A stretch of DNA of 64,000 nt from Oceanithermus profundus DSM 14977 (GCF_000183745.1 NC_014761.1:434001-498000), one strand, 5' to 3'. Counted from the stretch's first letter, positions 15,771 to 27,410 are shown. Translations and numbers: made by a program. The notes: generated by a model not told the origin, from the letters alone.

Positions 15771-17535
15771 GTGCCCGACCTCACCCCCCACGCCCTGCGG
15801 GTGCTGCGCGCGCGCTACTTCCTGCGCGACGCCGAGGGCCGGCCCGTCGAGGACGCCGCGGCCCTCTTCCGCCGGGTCGCGCGCGCCGTCGCCGCGGCCG
15901 AGCTCGACTACGGCAGCCGCAAGGACGCCGAAGCCTGGGCCGAGCGCTTCGAAGCCGCCATGGCGGGGCTGGACTTCCTGCCCAACTCGCCCACGCTGAT
16001 GAACGCGGGCACCCCGCTGGGCCAGCTCTCGGCCTGCTTTGTGCTGCCGATCGACGACGCCGTCGACGCGATCTTCCAGACCCTGCACGAAACGGCCCTG
16101 GTGCACCAGTCCGGAGGCGGCACCGGCTTCAACTTCTCGGCCGTTCGCCCCGAGGGCGACCGCGTCACCCGCACCGGCGGCCGCGCCTCGGGCCCGCTCT
16201 CGTTCCTGCGGGTCTTCGACCGCGCCACCGAGGAGATGCGCCAGGGGGGCAAGCGCCGCGGCGCCAACATGGGCATCCTCGACGCCGACCACCCCGACGT
16301 CGAGGCCTTCGTGGGCGCCAAGCGCCGCCCGGGGGTCCTGCGCAACTTCAACCTTTCGGTGGGGGCGGAGGACGCCTTCCTCGAGGCGGTCGAGGCGGAC
16401 GCGGACTGGGCACTCGTCAACCCACGGGACCGCCGCGAGGTGCGGCGGGTGTCGGCGCGGGCGCTCTTCCGCCGCATCGCCGAGGCCGCCTGGGCCGGGG
16501 GCGACCCCCGGGATGGTCTTCCTCTCCACGATCAACCGGCACAACCCTCTGCCCGGCCTGGGGCCGATCCGCGCCACCAACCCCTGCGGCGAGGTGCCGC
16601 TTCTGCCCTACGAGAGCTGCAACCTGGGTTCGCTGAACCTGGCCCGCCGGGTGCGCGGGGGCGAGGTCGACTGGGCGGGGCTGCGCGAGCTCGTGCACCT
16701 GGCCGTGCGCTTTCTCGACGACGTGATCCGCGTCAACCGCTATCCGGCCACCCCCTTCGCGCTCATGGCCGAGCGGAACCGCAAGATCGGGCTCGGGGTG
16801 ATGGGCTGGGCGGAGATGCTGATCCGGCTCGGCCTTCCCTACGACTCAGAGGCCGCCCGCCGCCTCGCCGGCGAGGTCGCCGCCTTCCTCCGCGCCGAGG
16901 CCGAGGCCGCCAGCGCGGTGTTGGCGCGCGAGCGCGGCGCCTTCCCCAACCTGCCCTACGCGCGCGATCCCGAGCGGCCGCGGCGCCACGCCACCCTGCT
17001 CTCGATCGCCCCCACCGGGACGATCAGCATCATCGCCGGCACCACCCCCTCGATCGAGCCCCTCTTCGCGGTCGCCTACACCCGCGAGGGGGTCCTTGGG
17101 GGCGAGGCGCTGCCCGAGGTGAACCCGCTCTTCGTGCGGATGATGGAGGAGCACGGCGCCGACTGGCGGCGGGTGGTGCGCGAGGCGGCCGCGACCGGGA
17201 CGCTCGAAGGGGTGCCGGGGGTGCCCGAGGAGGTACGGCGGGTCTTCCGTTCGGCGCTCGAGGTGCGCCCCGAGGACCACCTGAAGATGCAGGCGGCCTG
17301 GCAGGCCCACGTGGACAACGCGGTTTCCAAGACGATCAACCTGCGGCCCGAGGCCACGCCCGAGGAGGTCGAGCGGATCTACCTGGAGGCCTGGCGGCTC
17401 GGCCTCAAGGGGATAACCGTCTTTCGCTACGGTTCGAAGGGGGAGCAGGTGCTCGAGCTGGGTTTCCACCCCCGGGGCCTGAAGAAGCCCGAGCCCCTGC
17501 AGACCTGGGCCGAAGAGGCCGGAAAGGAGGGGTGA
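15771..17535 (+). CDS. nrdJ: Adenosylcobalamin-dependent (class II) ribonucleotide reductase, frameshifted as read
   Basis: The two halves of one enzyme lie in different frames. The first, from GTG 15771, carries 'PNSPTLMNAGTPLGQLSACFVLP' (split here for length: LPNSPTLMNAG, then SACFVLP), with the first redox cysteine, and reads to GDP at about 16508. The second carries the active site NPCGEVPLLPYESCNLGS and 'PTGTISIIAGTTPSIEP'. The shift falls in a run of five C (16505-16509); dropping one C joins GDP to GMVFLSTINR as in the family. The joined length is about 587 residues, short because no ATP-cone is present. It makes deoxyribonucleotides without oxygen, using B12. The cause may be a sequencing slip, a true mutation or recoding. 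Confidence 0.85.
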
Positions 17536-17840
17536 TGTCGGTCCTCATGGAGTTCGCCGTATTCCCCACCGACAAGGGCGAGAGCGTGAGCGCCTACGTG
17601 GCGCGGGTGCTGCGGGTGGTGCGCCAGAGCGGCCACCCCCACCAGCTGACCGCGATGGGCACGATCGTCGAGACCGAGACGATGGCCGAGGCGACCGAGC
17701 TCTTGAACCGGGCCTACGCGGTGCTGGCGGAAGACTGCAACCGCGTCTACGCCACCGCCAAGTTCGACGTGCGCGCCGGCCCCATGGGCCGGCTAGAGGC
17801 CAAGGTGAAGTCGGTGGAAGAAAAGGTGCGTGGTGCGTAG
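17535..17840 (+). CDS. MTH1187/YkoF-type thiamine-binding-like protein
   Basis: The 101-residue protein belongs to the UPF0045/MTH1187 family: 'EFAVFPTDKGESVSAYVARV' near the start and 'LTAMGTIVETETMAEATELL' in the middle are its hallmarks. Members form ferredoxin-like dimers, and the related YkoF binds thiamine or HMP. The ATG overlaps the nrdJ stop by one base (TGATG), with AAAGGAGGG upstream, so it is coupled to nrdJ. The last codons (VRGA-stop) are read from a 7-base repeat array. Ligand is inferred from the family only. Confidence 0.8.
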   Translation: MSVLMEFAVFPTDKGESVSAYVARVLRVVRQSGHPHQLTAMGTIVETETMAEATELLNRAYAVLAEDCNRVYATAKFDVRAGPMGRLEAKVKSVEEKVRGA

Positions 17841-17893
17841 TTCCTGATATCGGGTAAAGCACCACGTACTACGCACCACGTACCACGCACTTT

Positions 17894-17895
<2 letters not shown>
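17821..17895. repeat. Heptamer-repeat inverted element acting as a bidirectional terminator
   Basis: The left arm (17821-17841) carries two GTGCGTG-type units. The right arm (17868-17895) is its reverse complement plus one extra 7-base unit, and it ends in TTTTT. The left arm supplies the stop codon of the MTH1187-type gene, and the T-run overlaps the guaB stop (17894-17896). A- and T-runs at both outer ends suit termination in both directions between these convergent genes. Confidence 0.75.
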
Positions 17896-19405
<1,510 letters not shown>

Positions 19406-19687
19406 CTACTTCAGCTCTTTGGGCGGCGGGGGGCGGAACTCGCGCATCAGCCAGGGCTGGAAGAGGATGTAGGCCCCGGCGTAGACGATGAGCTGGGCCC
19501 ACCAGCTCTTCAGCACCGCCAGCCCCGAGGCGATGCCCACGCTCATCAGGATCAGCAGGGCCGAAAAGAGCAGGAAGGTCTTGAGGAAGAGGCGCAGCAT
19601 CTTGCCCAGGGTGGGCTTCCTGGCTTCTTCGAGCTGACGCTGGTAGAGCTTCTTCAGCTTCTTCTTCTTTCCCACGCGGCTCAGCAT
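19406..19687 (-). CDS. Small membrane protein of unknown function
   Basis: The 93-residue protein has a strongly basic N-terminus (VGKKKKLKKLYQRQ), two hydrophobic helices (about residues 35-55 and 62-80) and a proline-rich tail (RPPPPKELK). The positive-inside rule puts both ends in the cytoplasm. I recognise no family. It is oriented like guaB but lies upstream of it, with 42 bases between its stop and the guaB start, and is divergent from the M28 peptidase. Confidence 0.65.
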   Translation of the reverse strand: MLSRVGKKKKLKKLYQRQLEEARKPTLGKMLRLFLKTFLLFSALLILMSVGIASGLAVLKSWWAQLIVYAGAYILFQPWLMREFRPPPPKELK

Positions 19688-19700
19688 ACTTCACGCGCGG

Positions 19701-19706
19701 TAGGCT
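19701..19706 (+). promoter_or_regulatory. Leaderless -10 box TAGGCT
   Basis: TAGGCT is followed by six bases and the ATG at 19713. Confidence 0.55.
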
Positions 19707-19712
19707 GGGGGC

Positions 19713-20783
19713 ATGCGCGAGGTCTGGCAGGGCCTGGTGGCCTTCGAGCACCGGGGGACGGGTACGCGGCTCGAGCGCGAGGCTGCGGAGTGGCTGGCCG
19801 CCTACCTGGAAGCCCATGGGTTCGCCCCCGAGGTGCAGCGCTTCCGCGCGCCCGCGAGCTGGGGGCCCGAGGTGCTGGCGGTCTCGCTGGCGCTGGGCCT
19901 TGGGGGGCTGCTCGGCTGGGTTTGGCTGGCGGCGCTGGGCTTCTACGGTTTCTGGGCCTACTTTTCCGGCTGGCCGCGGCCCTGGCAGGCGCTCTTCGCC
20001 CGGGCCACCTCGCAGAACGTCCTCGCCGAAGCGGGCGAGGGGCCGCGCACGCTGGTGCTGATGGCCCACTACGACACCGCCAAGACCTACTGGACCTACG
20101 ACCCCAAGCGGGTGCGGGGCTTCCGCGCCACCTTTCTGCTCAACGCCGTGCTGGCGGCGCTCGCCGTTCCCGCCGCGCGGTGGGGCGGGCCGGCCGGGGC
20201 GGCGCTGGGGGTCTACTTCCTGGCGCAGGCGGGCCTGCTCGCCTGGCGCGAGCGGACCGCGCCGTACGTGAACGGCGCCAACGACAACGCCAGCGGCGTG
20301 GCCGTGGCCGTCCGGCTCTTTTTGGACCTGGCGCGGCGCCCGCCCGCGGGCTGGCGGGTGCTGCTGGCGCTCACCGGCGCCGAGGAAACCGGGGCGGCGG
20401 GCGCCGAGCGGCTGCTGCGCTCGGGCCGGGTGCCGCCGGACGCCCTGGTGCTCAACGTGGACAATGTGGGCGCGGGCGAGCTCCACTACGCCACCGGCGA
20501 GGGGATGCTCGCCTACTACCCCTACCGGGGGCCGTTGCTCGAGGCCGCGCGCGGCCTCGAGGGGGCGCGGCCGGTCGCCTACCGGCTCGCCTACTTCGAC
20601 ACCCTGCCCTTCGCCCGCCGGCGGCGCACCGTGCTCACGCTGATCCGGCTCGAAGGCGGGGTGCCGCCCAACTGGCACTGGCCCAGCGACGTTCCCGCGG
20701 GGGTGCGCTGGGACCGGGTCGAGGAGACCCACGCCTACGCGGCGCGGCTTTTGGGCCGCCTGCTCCCCCTCAAAAAGGGGTAG
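19713..20783 (+). CDS. M28-family zinc metallopeptidase with internal membrane segments
   Basis: The 356-residue protein has all M28 metal-ligand motifs in order: 'LMAHYDTAK' (His), 'NGANDNASGVAVA' (bridging Asp), 'LTGAEETGAAG' (Glu pair), 'NVDNVGAG' (Asp) and 'NWHWPSDVP' (His). Such enzymes remove N-terminal residues with two zinc ions. Unusually, hydrophobic helices interrupt the domain: about residues 50-85, before the first ligand, and about 130-170, between the His and bridging Asp motifs, where the family normally has a short loop. It is probably an integral membrane aminopeptidase. It starts at ATG 19713 behind a leaderless -10 box. Confidence 0.8.
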   Translation: MREVWQGLVAFEHRGTGTRLEREAAEWLAAYLEAHGFAPEVQRFRAPASWGPEVLAVSLALGLGGLLGWVWLAALGFYGFWAYFSGWPRPWQALFARATSQNVLAEAGEGPRTLVLMAHYDTAKTYWTYDPKRVRGFRATFLLNAVLAALAVPAARWGGPAGAALGVYFLAQAGLLAWRERTAPYVNGANDNASGVAVAVRLFLDLARRPPAGWRVLLALTGAEETGAAGAERLLRSGRVPPDALVLNVDNVGAGELHYATGEGMLAYYPYRGPLLEAARGLEGARPVAYRLAYFDTLPFARRRRTVLTLIRLEGGVPPNWHWPSDVPAGVRWDRVEETHAYAARLLGRLLPLKKG

Positions 20784-20803
20784 TTACGGCAGCGGTGTGC
20801 GGG

Positions 20804-20809
20804 TAGGGT
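20804..20809 (+). promoter_or_regulatory. Leaderless -10 box TAGGGT
   Basis: TAGGGT lies seven bases before ATG 20817. This favours that start over the GTG at 20808, which overlaps the box. Confidence 0.45.
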
Positions 20810-20816
20810 GAGGAGG

Positions 20817-21791
20817 ATGCTGCAACGGTCGGGAACCCGCAGGTGGCGTGCCGGCATCGTCTCGCGCGCCATCGTCAGCGTGTTCGTGGGGCTGCTGGTG
20901 CTGACGCGCGTCATCCCCATGGACCCGCGCGTCTACCTGGGGCTCACCGCGGTGGCCGTCGCCCACCTCTTCTTCATCTGGAAGGCGAGCGTGCGCGCGG
21001 GGGTCTGGCTCGACTGGTTCAACCTGGTCTTCGACCTCTCGATGGTGCTCGCGATCCTGCAACTCGGCGGGCGCTCCGAGAGCCCCCTGGTGATCCTGGT
21101 CTACCTCTGGCTCTTCGCCATGGTGACGATGAACGCCCGCTACGGCGAGGTGCGGCTGCTGGTGCTGCTCGCGACCCTGGGTTGGGGCGTGCTCGCCCTG
21201 GGCGGGCTCGGGGGCCCGGGGTACGGCGCCTACCTCGGGGTGCACACGATGGGCGTCCTCCTCTTCGTGGTGACCTCGCTGACGCTGATGGGCGAGCGTC
21301 GCCAAAGCCTGCTCGATCCCCTCACCCAGGTGCTGCACCGGGGGGCGGGGCTCGAGCGCCTGGCGGAGTGGGTGCGCCGCCGCGAGCCCTTCGACCTGGC
21401 CTTCATCGACCTCAAGGGGTTCAAGCGCATCAACGACGCCTACGGCCACGCCGGAGGGGACGAGGTGCTGCAGGCCTTGGCGCGCCGCCTGCTCGCGGGG
21501 GTGCGGCCGCAGGACCTGGTGATCCGTTACGGCGGCGACGAGTTCCTGGTGGCCGGTCCCGCGGGCTCGCTGGCCGGGCGGATCCGGCGCGTCTTCGAGG
21601 AGCCGATCGCCACGTCGATGGGCCGGGTCCGCCTCGCCGGGGACCACGGCGTCGTCACCTGGCGCCCCCACGAGGGCTCGAGCCTGGAGACCCTGCTGGC
21701 CCGGGCGGACGCGGCGATGTACCGCATGAAATATACTGAGTCCCGTGAGGATCCTCCGGAAACCGGAAGACCTGCCACGGACCGGGCCTAG
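20817..21791 (+). CDS. Membrane diguanylate cyclase (GGDEF)
   Basis: The 324-residue protein has about five N-terminal transmembrane helices (to about residue 160) and a C-terminal GGDEF domain. The catalytic motif is intact (RYGGDEFLVAG), as is 'DPLTQVLHRGAG' at the domain start. An inhibitory I-site RxxD (RPQD) lies exactly five residues before GGDEF. It should make cyclic di-GMP and be inhibited by it. The membrane part is an unrecognised sensor. Its 3' end overlaps panC by 47 bases. The nearby pilT may be a functional link through surface motility, but that is inference. Confidence 0.88.
   Translation: MLQRSGTRRWRAGIVSRAIVSVFVGLLVLTRVIPMDPRVYLGLTAVAVAHLFFIWKASVRAGVWLDWFNLVFDLSMVLAILQLGGRSESPLVILVYLWLFAMVTMNARYGEVRLLVLLATLGWGVLALGGLGGPGYGAYLGVHTMGVLLFVVTSLTLMGERRQSLLDPLTQVLHRGAGLERLAEWVRRREPFDLAFIDLKGFKRINDAYGHAGGDEVLQALARRLLAGVRPQDLVIRYGGDEFLVAGPAGSLAGRIRRVFEEPIATSMGRVRLAGDHGVVTWRPHEGSSLETLLARADAAMYRMKYTESREDPPETGRPATDRA
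21732..21737 (+). promoter_or_regulatory. panC: Leaderless -10 box TATACT of panC inside the GGDEF gene
   Basis: TATACT lies seven bases before the GTG at 21745, within the last codons of the upstream gene. Confidence 0.6.
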
Positions 21792-22575
21792 GCCCCGCGG
21801 CCTGGTGCCCACGATGGGCTACCTGCACGAAGGGCACCTGGAGCTGATTCGCCGCTCGGCGGCGGAGAACGCCGAGACCGCGGTCTCGATCTTCGTCAAC
21901 CCGCTCCAGTTCGGTGCGGGGGAGGACTACGAAACCTACCCGCGCGACCTCGAGCGCGACGCCCGCCTGGCCGAGGAGGCGGGGGCCGACTGGATCTTCC
22001 ACCCCGATCCCGCGACGATGTACCCGCCCGGTTTCGCCACCACCGTGCACGTCGGCGGCCCGCTCACCGAGCGCTGGGAGGGCGAGCGCCGGCCCGGCCA
22101 CTTCGACGGCGTGGCCACGGTGGTGACCAAGCTGTTCAACCTCGTTCGGCCCGACCGGGCCTACTTCGGCGAGAAGGACTACCAGCAGCTGCAGGTGGTG
22201 CGCCGCTTCACCGCCGACCTCGACCTGGGCGTCGAGATCGTGCCGGTGCCCATCGTGCGCGAACCCGACGGGCTGGCGCGCTCGAGCCGCAACGTCTACC
22301 TGACGCCCGAAGAGCGCCCGAAGGCCACCGTGCTCTACCGGGCGCTTTTGGCCGTGCGCGAGGCCGCCGCCGCCGGGGCCTCGCCCCGGGAGGCGGAGCG
22401 GGCGGGGGCGCGCGTCCTGGCCGAGGTGCCCGAGTTCGCCCCCGACTACCTGGCCGTGGTGCACCCGGAGACGCTCGAGCCTTTGCAAGAATGGGTACCG
22501 GGAGCCCGGGCCATTGTGGCCGGCCGCTTCCCTACGGTACGCTTGATTGACAACATGGAGGTTTGGAACCCGTGA
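21745..22575 (+). CDS. panC: Pantothenate synthetase (pantoate-beta-alanine ligase)
   Basis: The 276-residue enzyme joins pantoate and beta-alanine with ATP, the last step of pantothenate synthesis and so a source of CoA. It has the class I synthetase motif 'PTMGYLHEGHLELIRRS', 'IFVNPLQFG', 'TKLFNLVRPDRAYFGEKDYQQ' and the KMSKS-like 'LARSSRNVYL'. The GTG at 21745 is set by a leaderless TATACT box inside the GGDEF gene. Its stop overlaps the pilT start by four bases. No panB or panD is in the window. Confidence 0.95.
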   Translation: MRILRKPEDLPRTGPRPRGLVPTMGYLHEGHLELIRRSAAENAETAVSIFVNPLQFGAGEDYETYPRDLERDARLAEEAGADWIFHPDPATMYPPGFATTVHVGGPLTERWEGERRPGHFDGVATVVTKLFNLVRPDRAYFGEKDYQQLQVVRRFTADLDLGVEIVPVPIVREPDGLARSSRNVYLTPEERPKATVLYRALLAVREAAAAGASPREAERAGARVLAEVPEFAPDYLAVVHPETLEPLQEWVPGARAIVAGRFPTVRLIDNMEVWNP

Positions 22576-23657
22576 CGATCGTGGACATGCTGAAGGCGAT
22601 GGTGGCGCAGCGCGCCTCCGACATCCACCTGCAGGCGGGGGCGCCGCCGACGGTGCGCATCGACGGTAAGCTCAAGCCCTTCAGCCCCAAGGAGCTCAGC
22701 CCCGCCGAGGTGGAGCAGATCATCAAGGTGCTGCTCACCCCCGAGCAGTGGGAGATGTTCGAGTACCAGAAGGAGATGGACTTCGCCTACACGATCCCCG
22801 GCGTCGCCCGGTTCCGCTGCAACCTCCTGCGTCAGCGCGGCTCCATGGGCCTGGTGATGCGCGTCATCTCCGACGCCATTCCCAGCTTCGAGGCTTTGGG
22901 GCTGCCGCGCCCGATCATGGAACATTTCGGCGGGCAGGAGCGCGGCCTCGTCCTCATCACCGGCCCCACGGGCTCCGGTAAGTCCACCACCCTGGCGGCG
23001 CTGATCGATCACATCAACGCCCACTACCCCAAGAACATCATCACCATCGAGGATCCGATCGAGTACCTGCACAAGAACAAGAAGAGCCTGGTGGTGCAGC
23101 GCGAGGTGGGCGTCGACACCGACTCCTTCCAGTCGGGCCTCAAGTACTCGATGCGCCAGGACCCCGACGTGATCCTGATCGGCGAGATGCGCGACCGCGA
23201 GACCGTGGAGGCCGCGATCACCGCCGCCCAGACGGGCCACCTGGTCTTCTCGACCTTGCACACCCTCGATTCGATCCGCACGATCAACCGCATCATCGAC
23301 TTCTTCCCGCTGCACGAGCACCAGCAGATCCGCATCCTGCTGGCCGAGTCGCTCCTCGGCATCGTTTCCCAGCGCCTGCTGCCGCGCGCCGACGGCCGCG
23401 GCCGGGCGCTCGCCCACGAGGTGCTCGTGGCCACGCCGCTGATCCGCGAGTACATCAAGGACGAGGCCAAGACGCCGCAGATTAAGGAGGCGCTGATGGA
23501 GGACAACGTGCGCGGCATGCACACCTTCGATCAGCACCTGGTCGAGCTCTACAAGGAAGGCGTCATCTCCCTGGAGGACGCGCAGGACTTCGCCACCAGC
23601 CCGCACGAGTTCAAGCTGCTGCTCACCCAGATGACCGGACAGAGCTTCACCGACTGA
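22572..23657 (+). CDS. pilT: Type IV pilus retraction ATPase PilT
   Basis: The 361-residue ATPase has Walker A GPTGSGKSTTLAALID, the Asp box 'IEDPIEYLHK', the Walker B-like 'MRQDPDVILIGEMRDRETVE' and His box 'TGHLVFSTLHTLD', all typical of PilT. Its N-terminus 'MLKAMVAQRASDIHLQAGAPP' matches the family. It powers retraction of type IV pili, needed for twitching and DNA uptake. The GTG at 22572 overlaps the panC stop and has GGAGG at 22557-22561. The TTG at 22563 touches that site and was rejected. No other pilus gene is in the window. Confidence 0.93.
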   Translation: MTIVDMLKAMVAQRASDIHLQAGAPPTVRIDGKLKPFSPKELSPAEVEQIIKVLLTPEQWEMFEYQKEMDFAYTIPGVARFRCNLLRQRGSMGLVMRVISDAIPSFEALGLPRPIMEHFGGQERGLVLITGPTGSGKSTTLAALIDHINAHYPKNIITIEDPIEYLHKNKKSLVVQREVGVDTDSFQSGLKYSMRQDPDVILIGEMRDRETVEAAITAAQTGHLVFSTLHTLDSIRTINRIIDFFPLHEHQQIRILLAESLLGIVSQRLLPRADGRGRALAHEVLVATPLIREYIKDEAKTPQIKEALMEDNVRGMHTFDQHLVELYKEGVISLEDAQDFATSPHEFKLLLTQMTGQSFTD

Positions 23658-23666
23658 CCCGTGCCT

Positions 23667-23672
23667 TACAAT
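23667..23672 (+). promoter_or_regulatory. -10 box TACAAT before the aldolase gene
   Basis: TACAAT ends 17 bases before ATG 23690, giving a short leader that carries a GGGAGGT ribosome binding site. Confidence 0.5.
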
Positions 23673-23689
23673 CAGGGCGGGAGGTAGGC

Positions 23690-24613
<924 letters not shown>

Positions 24614-24632
24614 CGTCGCCGGACACGAAGAA

Positions 24633-24660
24633 AAGCGCCCCGGGACCGGGGCGCTTCTCC
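24633..24660. terminator. Bidirectional terminator
   Basis: A 10-bp stem (24633-24642 with 24647-24656, loop GGAC) has an A-rich left flank and a TTCTCC right flank. It separates the convergent aldolase and lipoprotein genes. Confidence 0.8.
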
Positions 24661-24672
24661 ATTCCGACGCGC

Positions 24673-25959
24673 CTAGGGCACGGTGAAGGTGCCCGTATCG
24701 CTCGCCGCCTGCAGCGTGGCGCCGGGGATGAGCGGCGCCATGATGGGCCCGCCCATGCCGATCCAGCGCTGGCTGGCGAGCCAGTCGCCCATGGGGTGGT
24801 CCGAGAAGAGCGCCGCCACCTGCCAGCCCATGTCCTCGCCGCTCAGCGGCACGACGCCGCCGAAGTCGGGGGCGGAGGAGAGGTCGGGCAGGGTGTAGTC
24901 GGTCGCGCCCGCGAGCCAGTCGGCGCTGACGTAGACCGTCCAGAAGTAGCCGTTTCCGCCGTAGAGGATCATGTAGCCGATGGCGTCGCCGTCGGGGTGG
25001 TCGAGCGTGAAGGTGGGCAGCGCTGCGGCGGTGACGCTGTAACCCGCGGGCCAGGGCGAGGGCAGCGCCGGCAGGGTGACGTCGCCGAGACCGGTGGCCT
25101 CGGGGAAGCTCATCGTCACCAGGGCGCGGTTGTCGCTGGCGTGGTCGTAGCTCGCCGTCATCACGTAGACGTCGCCGCTCGCGGTTCCGGGGATCTTGGC
25201 GTACGCCCCGCTGCAGGGGTTGCCGCTGGCTTCACCCAGATCGTCCGCGAGCAGCCCGTCGGAGGTCTGGAAGTAGACGTCGAGGTTGCAGTCGTTGAAC
25301 CCGGCGGGCGTGGCCGGACCGCTGACCGCGCCCAGGACGGCGGCGTCGCCGGCGCCGAAGGTGACGCTGTGCGAGGGGTTGGCCCCGGTCACGTCCAGGC
25401 GCTCGAAGACGACGCCCTTCAGGTCCGCGAAGTTGCTCGTGGTGCTGTAGGCCAGGAACAGGAAGGGTTGCTGGTTGCCGACGAGCGTGCTGAAGGTGAA
25501 CGGCGAGATCGAGGTGCTCCTGCGGCTTAGGGCGTCGAACGCGCGGATGCGGTCGCCCGACAGCGCGGTGGCGTCCCAGGTCACCGTCATTTCGGTCATC
25601 TGCTGGTCGCTAAGGTTCAGGCAGGGGAAGACGACCTCGGTGGCGTCGTTCGTCGTCAGCTGGTAGGTGCCGAAGAAGCCGATCGTGTCCAGCCCGAGGA
25701 CCGAGGGGATGCAGTTGGCCGAGACGCCGTAGCGGGTCTCGCCAGGGGGCACCACGAAGGAGTAGACCCCGTAGTCCTGCCGGGCGGCGAGCTTCCATTC
25801 GCCGTTGCCCACTTGGTAGATCACGGTCGCCGTCGCCGGCGTGCCCCACTGGTTGAGGAGCTTGACCGTGACCACCGTTCCTTGTTGCTGGTTGCAGCCG
25901 GTCAACCCGAACAGGGCCGCGATGACGAGCACGGCCGGTACAGCGAGCAACCTTTTCAT
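24673..25959 (-). CDS. Lipoprotein of unknown function
   Basis: The 428-residue protein has a lipoprotein signal peptide (lipobox GLTGC, cysteine 22) followed by a glutamine-rich linker. The first 100 residues look like an Ig-type or transthyretin-like beta domain ('[20 protein letters not shown]'). The rest is beta-rich with no recognised family. Six cysteines after the lipidated one ('SANCIPSV', 'VFPCLNL', 'NDCNLDVYF', 'NPCSGAY') suggest exported disulfides. GGAGGTGAGCC precedes the ATG. It stands alone and convergent with the aldolase. Confidence 0.75.
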   Translation of the reverse strand: MKRLLAVPAVLVIAALFGLTGCNQQQGTVVTVKLLNQWGTPATATVIYQVGNGEWKLAARQDYGVYSFVVPPGETRYGVSANCIPSVLGLDTIGFFGTYQLTTNDATEVVFPCLNLSDQQMTEMTVTWDATALSGDRIRAFDALSRRSTSISPFTFSTLVGNQQPFLFLAYSTTSNFADLKGVVFERLDVTGANPSHSVTFGAGDAAVLGAVSGPATPAGFNDCNLDVYFQTSDGLLADDLGEASGNPCSGAYAKIPGTASGDVYVMTASYDHASDNRALVTMSFPEATGLGDVTLPALPSPWPAGYSVTAAALPTFTLDHPDGDAIGYMILYGGNGYFWTVYVSADWLAGATDYTLPDLSSAPDFGGVVPLSGEDMGWQVAALFSDHPMGDWLASQRWIGMGGPIMAPLIPGATLQAASDTGTFTVP

Positions 25960-26116
25960 GGCTCACCTCCAGTAGAGAACCGGGCACGAGAACGGGGCTC
26001 GAGCGGACCATGTTCGCAGATCGATTGTTCCCTCGTTCTCATTCTCCACCGCGCGCCGGCCTTTGGCAAGGGGTCCGCGCCCCCGTTTCGGGGTGTCGTT
26101 CCTCACGATCGCGGAT

Positions 26117-26122
26117 TATGCT
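26117..26122 (+). promoter_or_regulatory. Leaderless -10 box TATGCT
   Basis: TATGCT lies seven bases before ATG 26130. This rules against the upstream ATG at 26118, which is inside the box. Confidence 0.6.
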
Positions 26123-26129
26123 GACCGGT

Positions 26130-27410
26130 ATGCACGCCGTGGAGTTCATCGAGAAAAAGCGGGACGGCGGGGAGCATTCTCCGGCGGAACTGCAGAAGTG
26201 GATCGCGGCCTACGTGGAGGGGGCGGTGCCCGACTACCAGATGGCCGCCTGGCTGATGGCCGTCTACTTTCAGGGCATGACCCCGCACGAGACCGCCGAG
26301 CTGACGCTGGCCATGGCCCGCTCGGGCGAGGTGCTCGACCTCGGCGGCCTGGGCAAGACGGTGGACAAGCACTCCTCCGGCGGCGTGGGCGACAAGACCA
26401 CGCTGGTGGTCGCCCCCATCCTGGCCGCTGCGGGGCTGGTCGTGGCCAAGATGAGCGGCCGCGGCCTCGCCCACACCGGCGGCACGATCGACAAGCTGGA
26501 GAGCATCCCCGGCTGGCGGGCCGAACTCTCCGACGAGACCTTCCTGCGTCAGGCGCGCGAGGTGGGGCTGGTCATCGCCGGCCAGTCGAAGAACCTGGCC
26601 CCCGCCGACGGCAAGATGTACGCCCTGCGCGACGTGACGGGCACGGTGCCCTCGATCCCGCTGATCGCCAGCTCGATCATGTCGAAGAAGCTGGCCGCCG
26701 GCGCCCGCATCATCACCCTGGACGTCAAGGTGGGCAAGGGGGCCTTCATGAAGGACCTGGAGCACGCCCGCGAGCTGGCGCGGTTGATGGTGGACATCGG
26801 CCGCCACGCCGGCCGCGAGGTGCGGGCGGTGCTCAGCCAGATGGACGAGCCCCTGGGCCGTGCGGTGGGCAACGCCATCGAGGTGCGCGAGGCCATCGCC
26901 ACCCTGCGGGGCGAGGGCCCGGACGACCTGACCGAGCTTTCGCTGGCGCTGGCGCGCGAGGCGCTGGAGGCCGCGGGCGAGGACCCGGGCCGGGCCGAAG
27001 CGGTCTGGAAGAGCGGCGCGGCGCTCGACAAGCTGCGCGCCTTCGTGGCCGCCCAGGGCGGCGACGCGCGCGTGGTGGACGAACCCGAGCGGCTCGAGCT
27101 GGCCCCCGACGTCTTCGAGCTGCGCGCCGAGGCGGCCGGCGTCGTCACCGAACTCGACGCCTACAAGGTGGGGCTGGCGGTGCTGCGGCTGGGGGGCGGC
27201 CGTGAGCGCAAGGGCGACGCGATCGACCACGGCGTGGGGGTGCGGCTCGCCAAGAAGGTTGGCGACCGCGTGGCCGAGGGTGATATACTGGCTACGGTAT
27301 TTCATCGCGCGGGGCGCGGACTAGAGGAATCGTCGCAACGATTGAAGGAGGCCTACCGGATTGGGCAACGCGCGGGCGTTCCCCCGTTGATCCTGGAAGT
27401 CGTCGCATGA
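26130..27410 (+). CDS. Pyrimidine-nucleoside phosphorylase
   Basis: The 426-residue enzyme cleaves thymidine or uridine with phosphate to base and (deoxy)ribose 1-phosphate. It begins '[18 protein letters not shown]' like Thermus and Bacillus enzymes. It has the glycosyltransferase family signature '[20 protein letters not shown]' (about residue 108), the phosphate loop '[13 protein letters not shown]' and '[12 protein letters not shown]'. The start is fixed by a leaderless -10 box. The M23 peptidase gene follows closely. Whether it prefers thymidine alone (deoA) or both nucleosides (pdp) cannot be told from sequence. Confidence 0.92.
   Translation: MHAVEFIEKKRDGGEHSPAELQKWIAAYVEGAVPDYQMAAWLMAVYFQGMTPHETAELTLAMARSGEVLDLGGLGKTVDKHSSGGVGDKTTLVVAPILAAAGLVVAKMSGRGLAHTGGTIDKLESIPGWRAELSDETFLRQAREVGLVIAGQSKNLAPADGKMYALRDVTGTVPSIPLIASSIMSKKLAAGARIITLDVKVGKGAFMKDLEHARELARLMVDIGRHAGREVRAVLSQMDEPLGRAVGNAIEVREAIATLRGEGPDDLTELSLALAREALEAAGEDPGRAEAVWKSGAALDKLRAFVAAQGGDARVVDEPERLELAPDVFELRAEAAGVVTELDAYKVGLAVLRLGGGRERKGDAIDHGVGVRLAKKVGDRVAEGDILATVFHRAGRGLEESSQRLKEAYRIGQRAGVPPLILEVVA

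Noticed and set aside
16505-16512. Programmed frameshift as a firm call in nrdJ
   Set aside because: No classic slippery heptamer or downstream pseudoknot is evident, and a sequencing slip in a C-run is equally likely.
26010-26129. Longer start for the nucleoside phosphorylase
   Set aside because: The extra codons do not match the family, and a leaderless -10 box lies just before ATG 26130.
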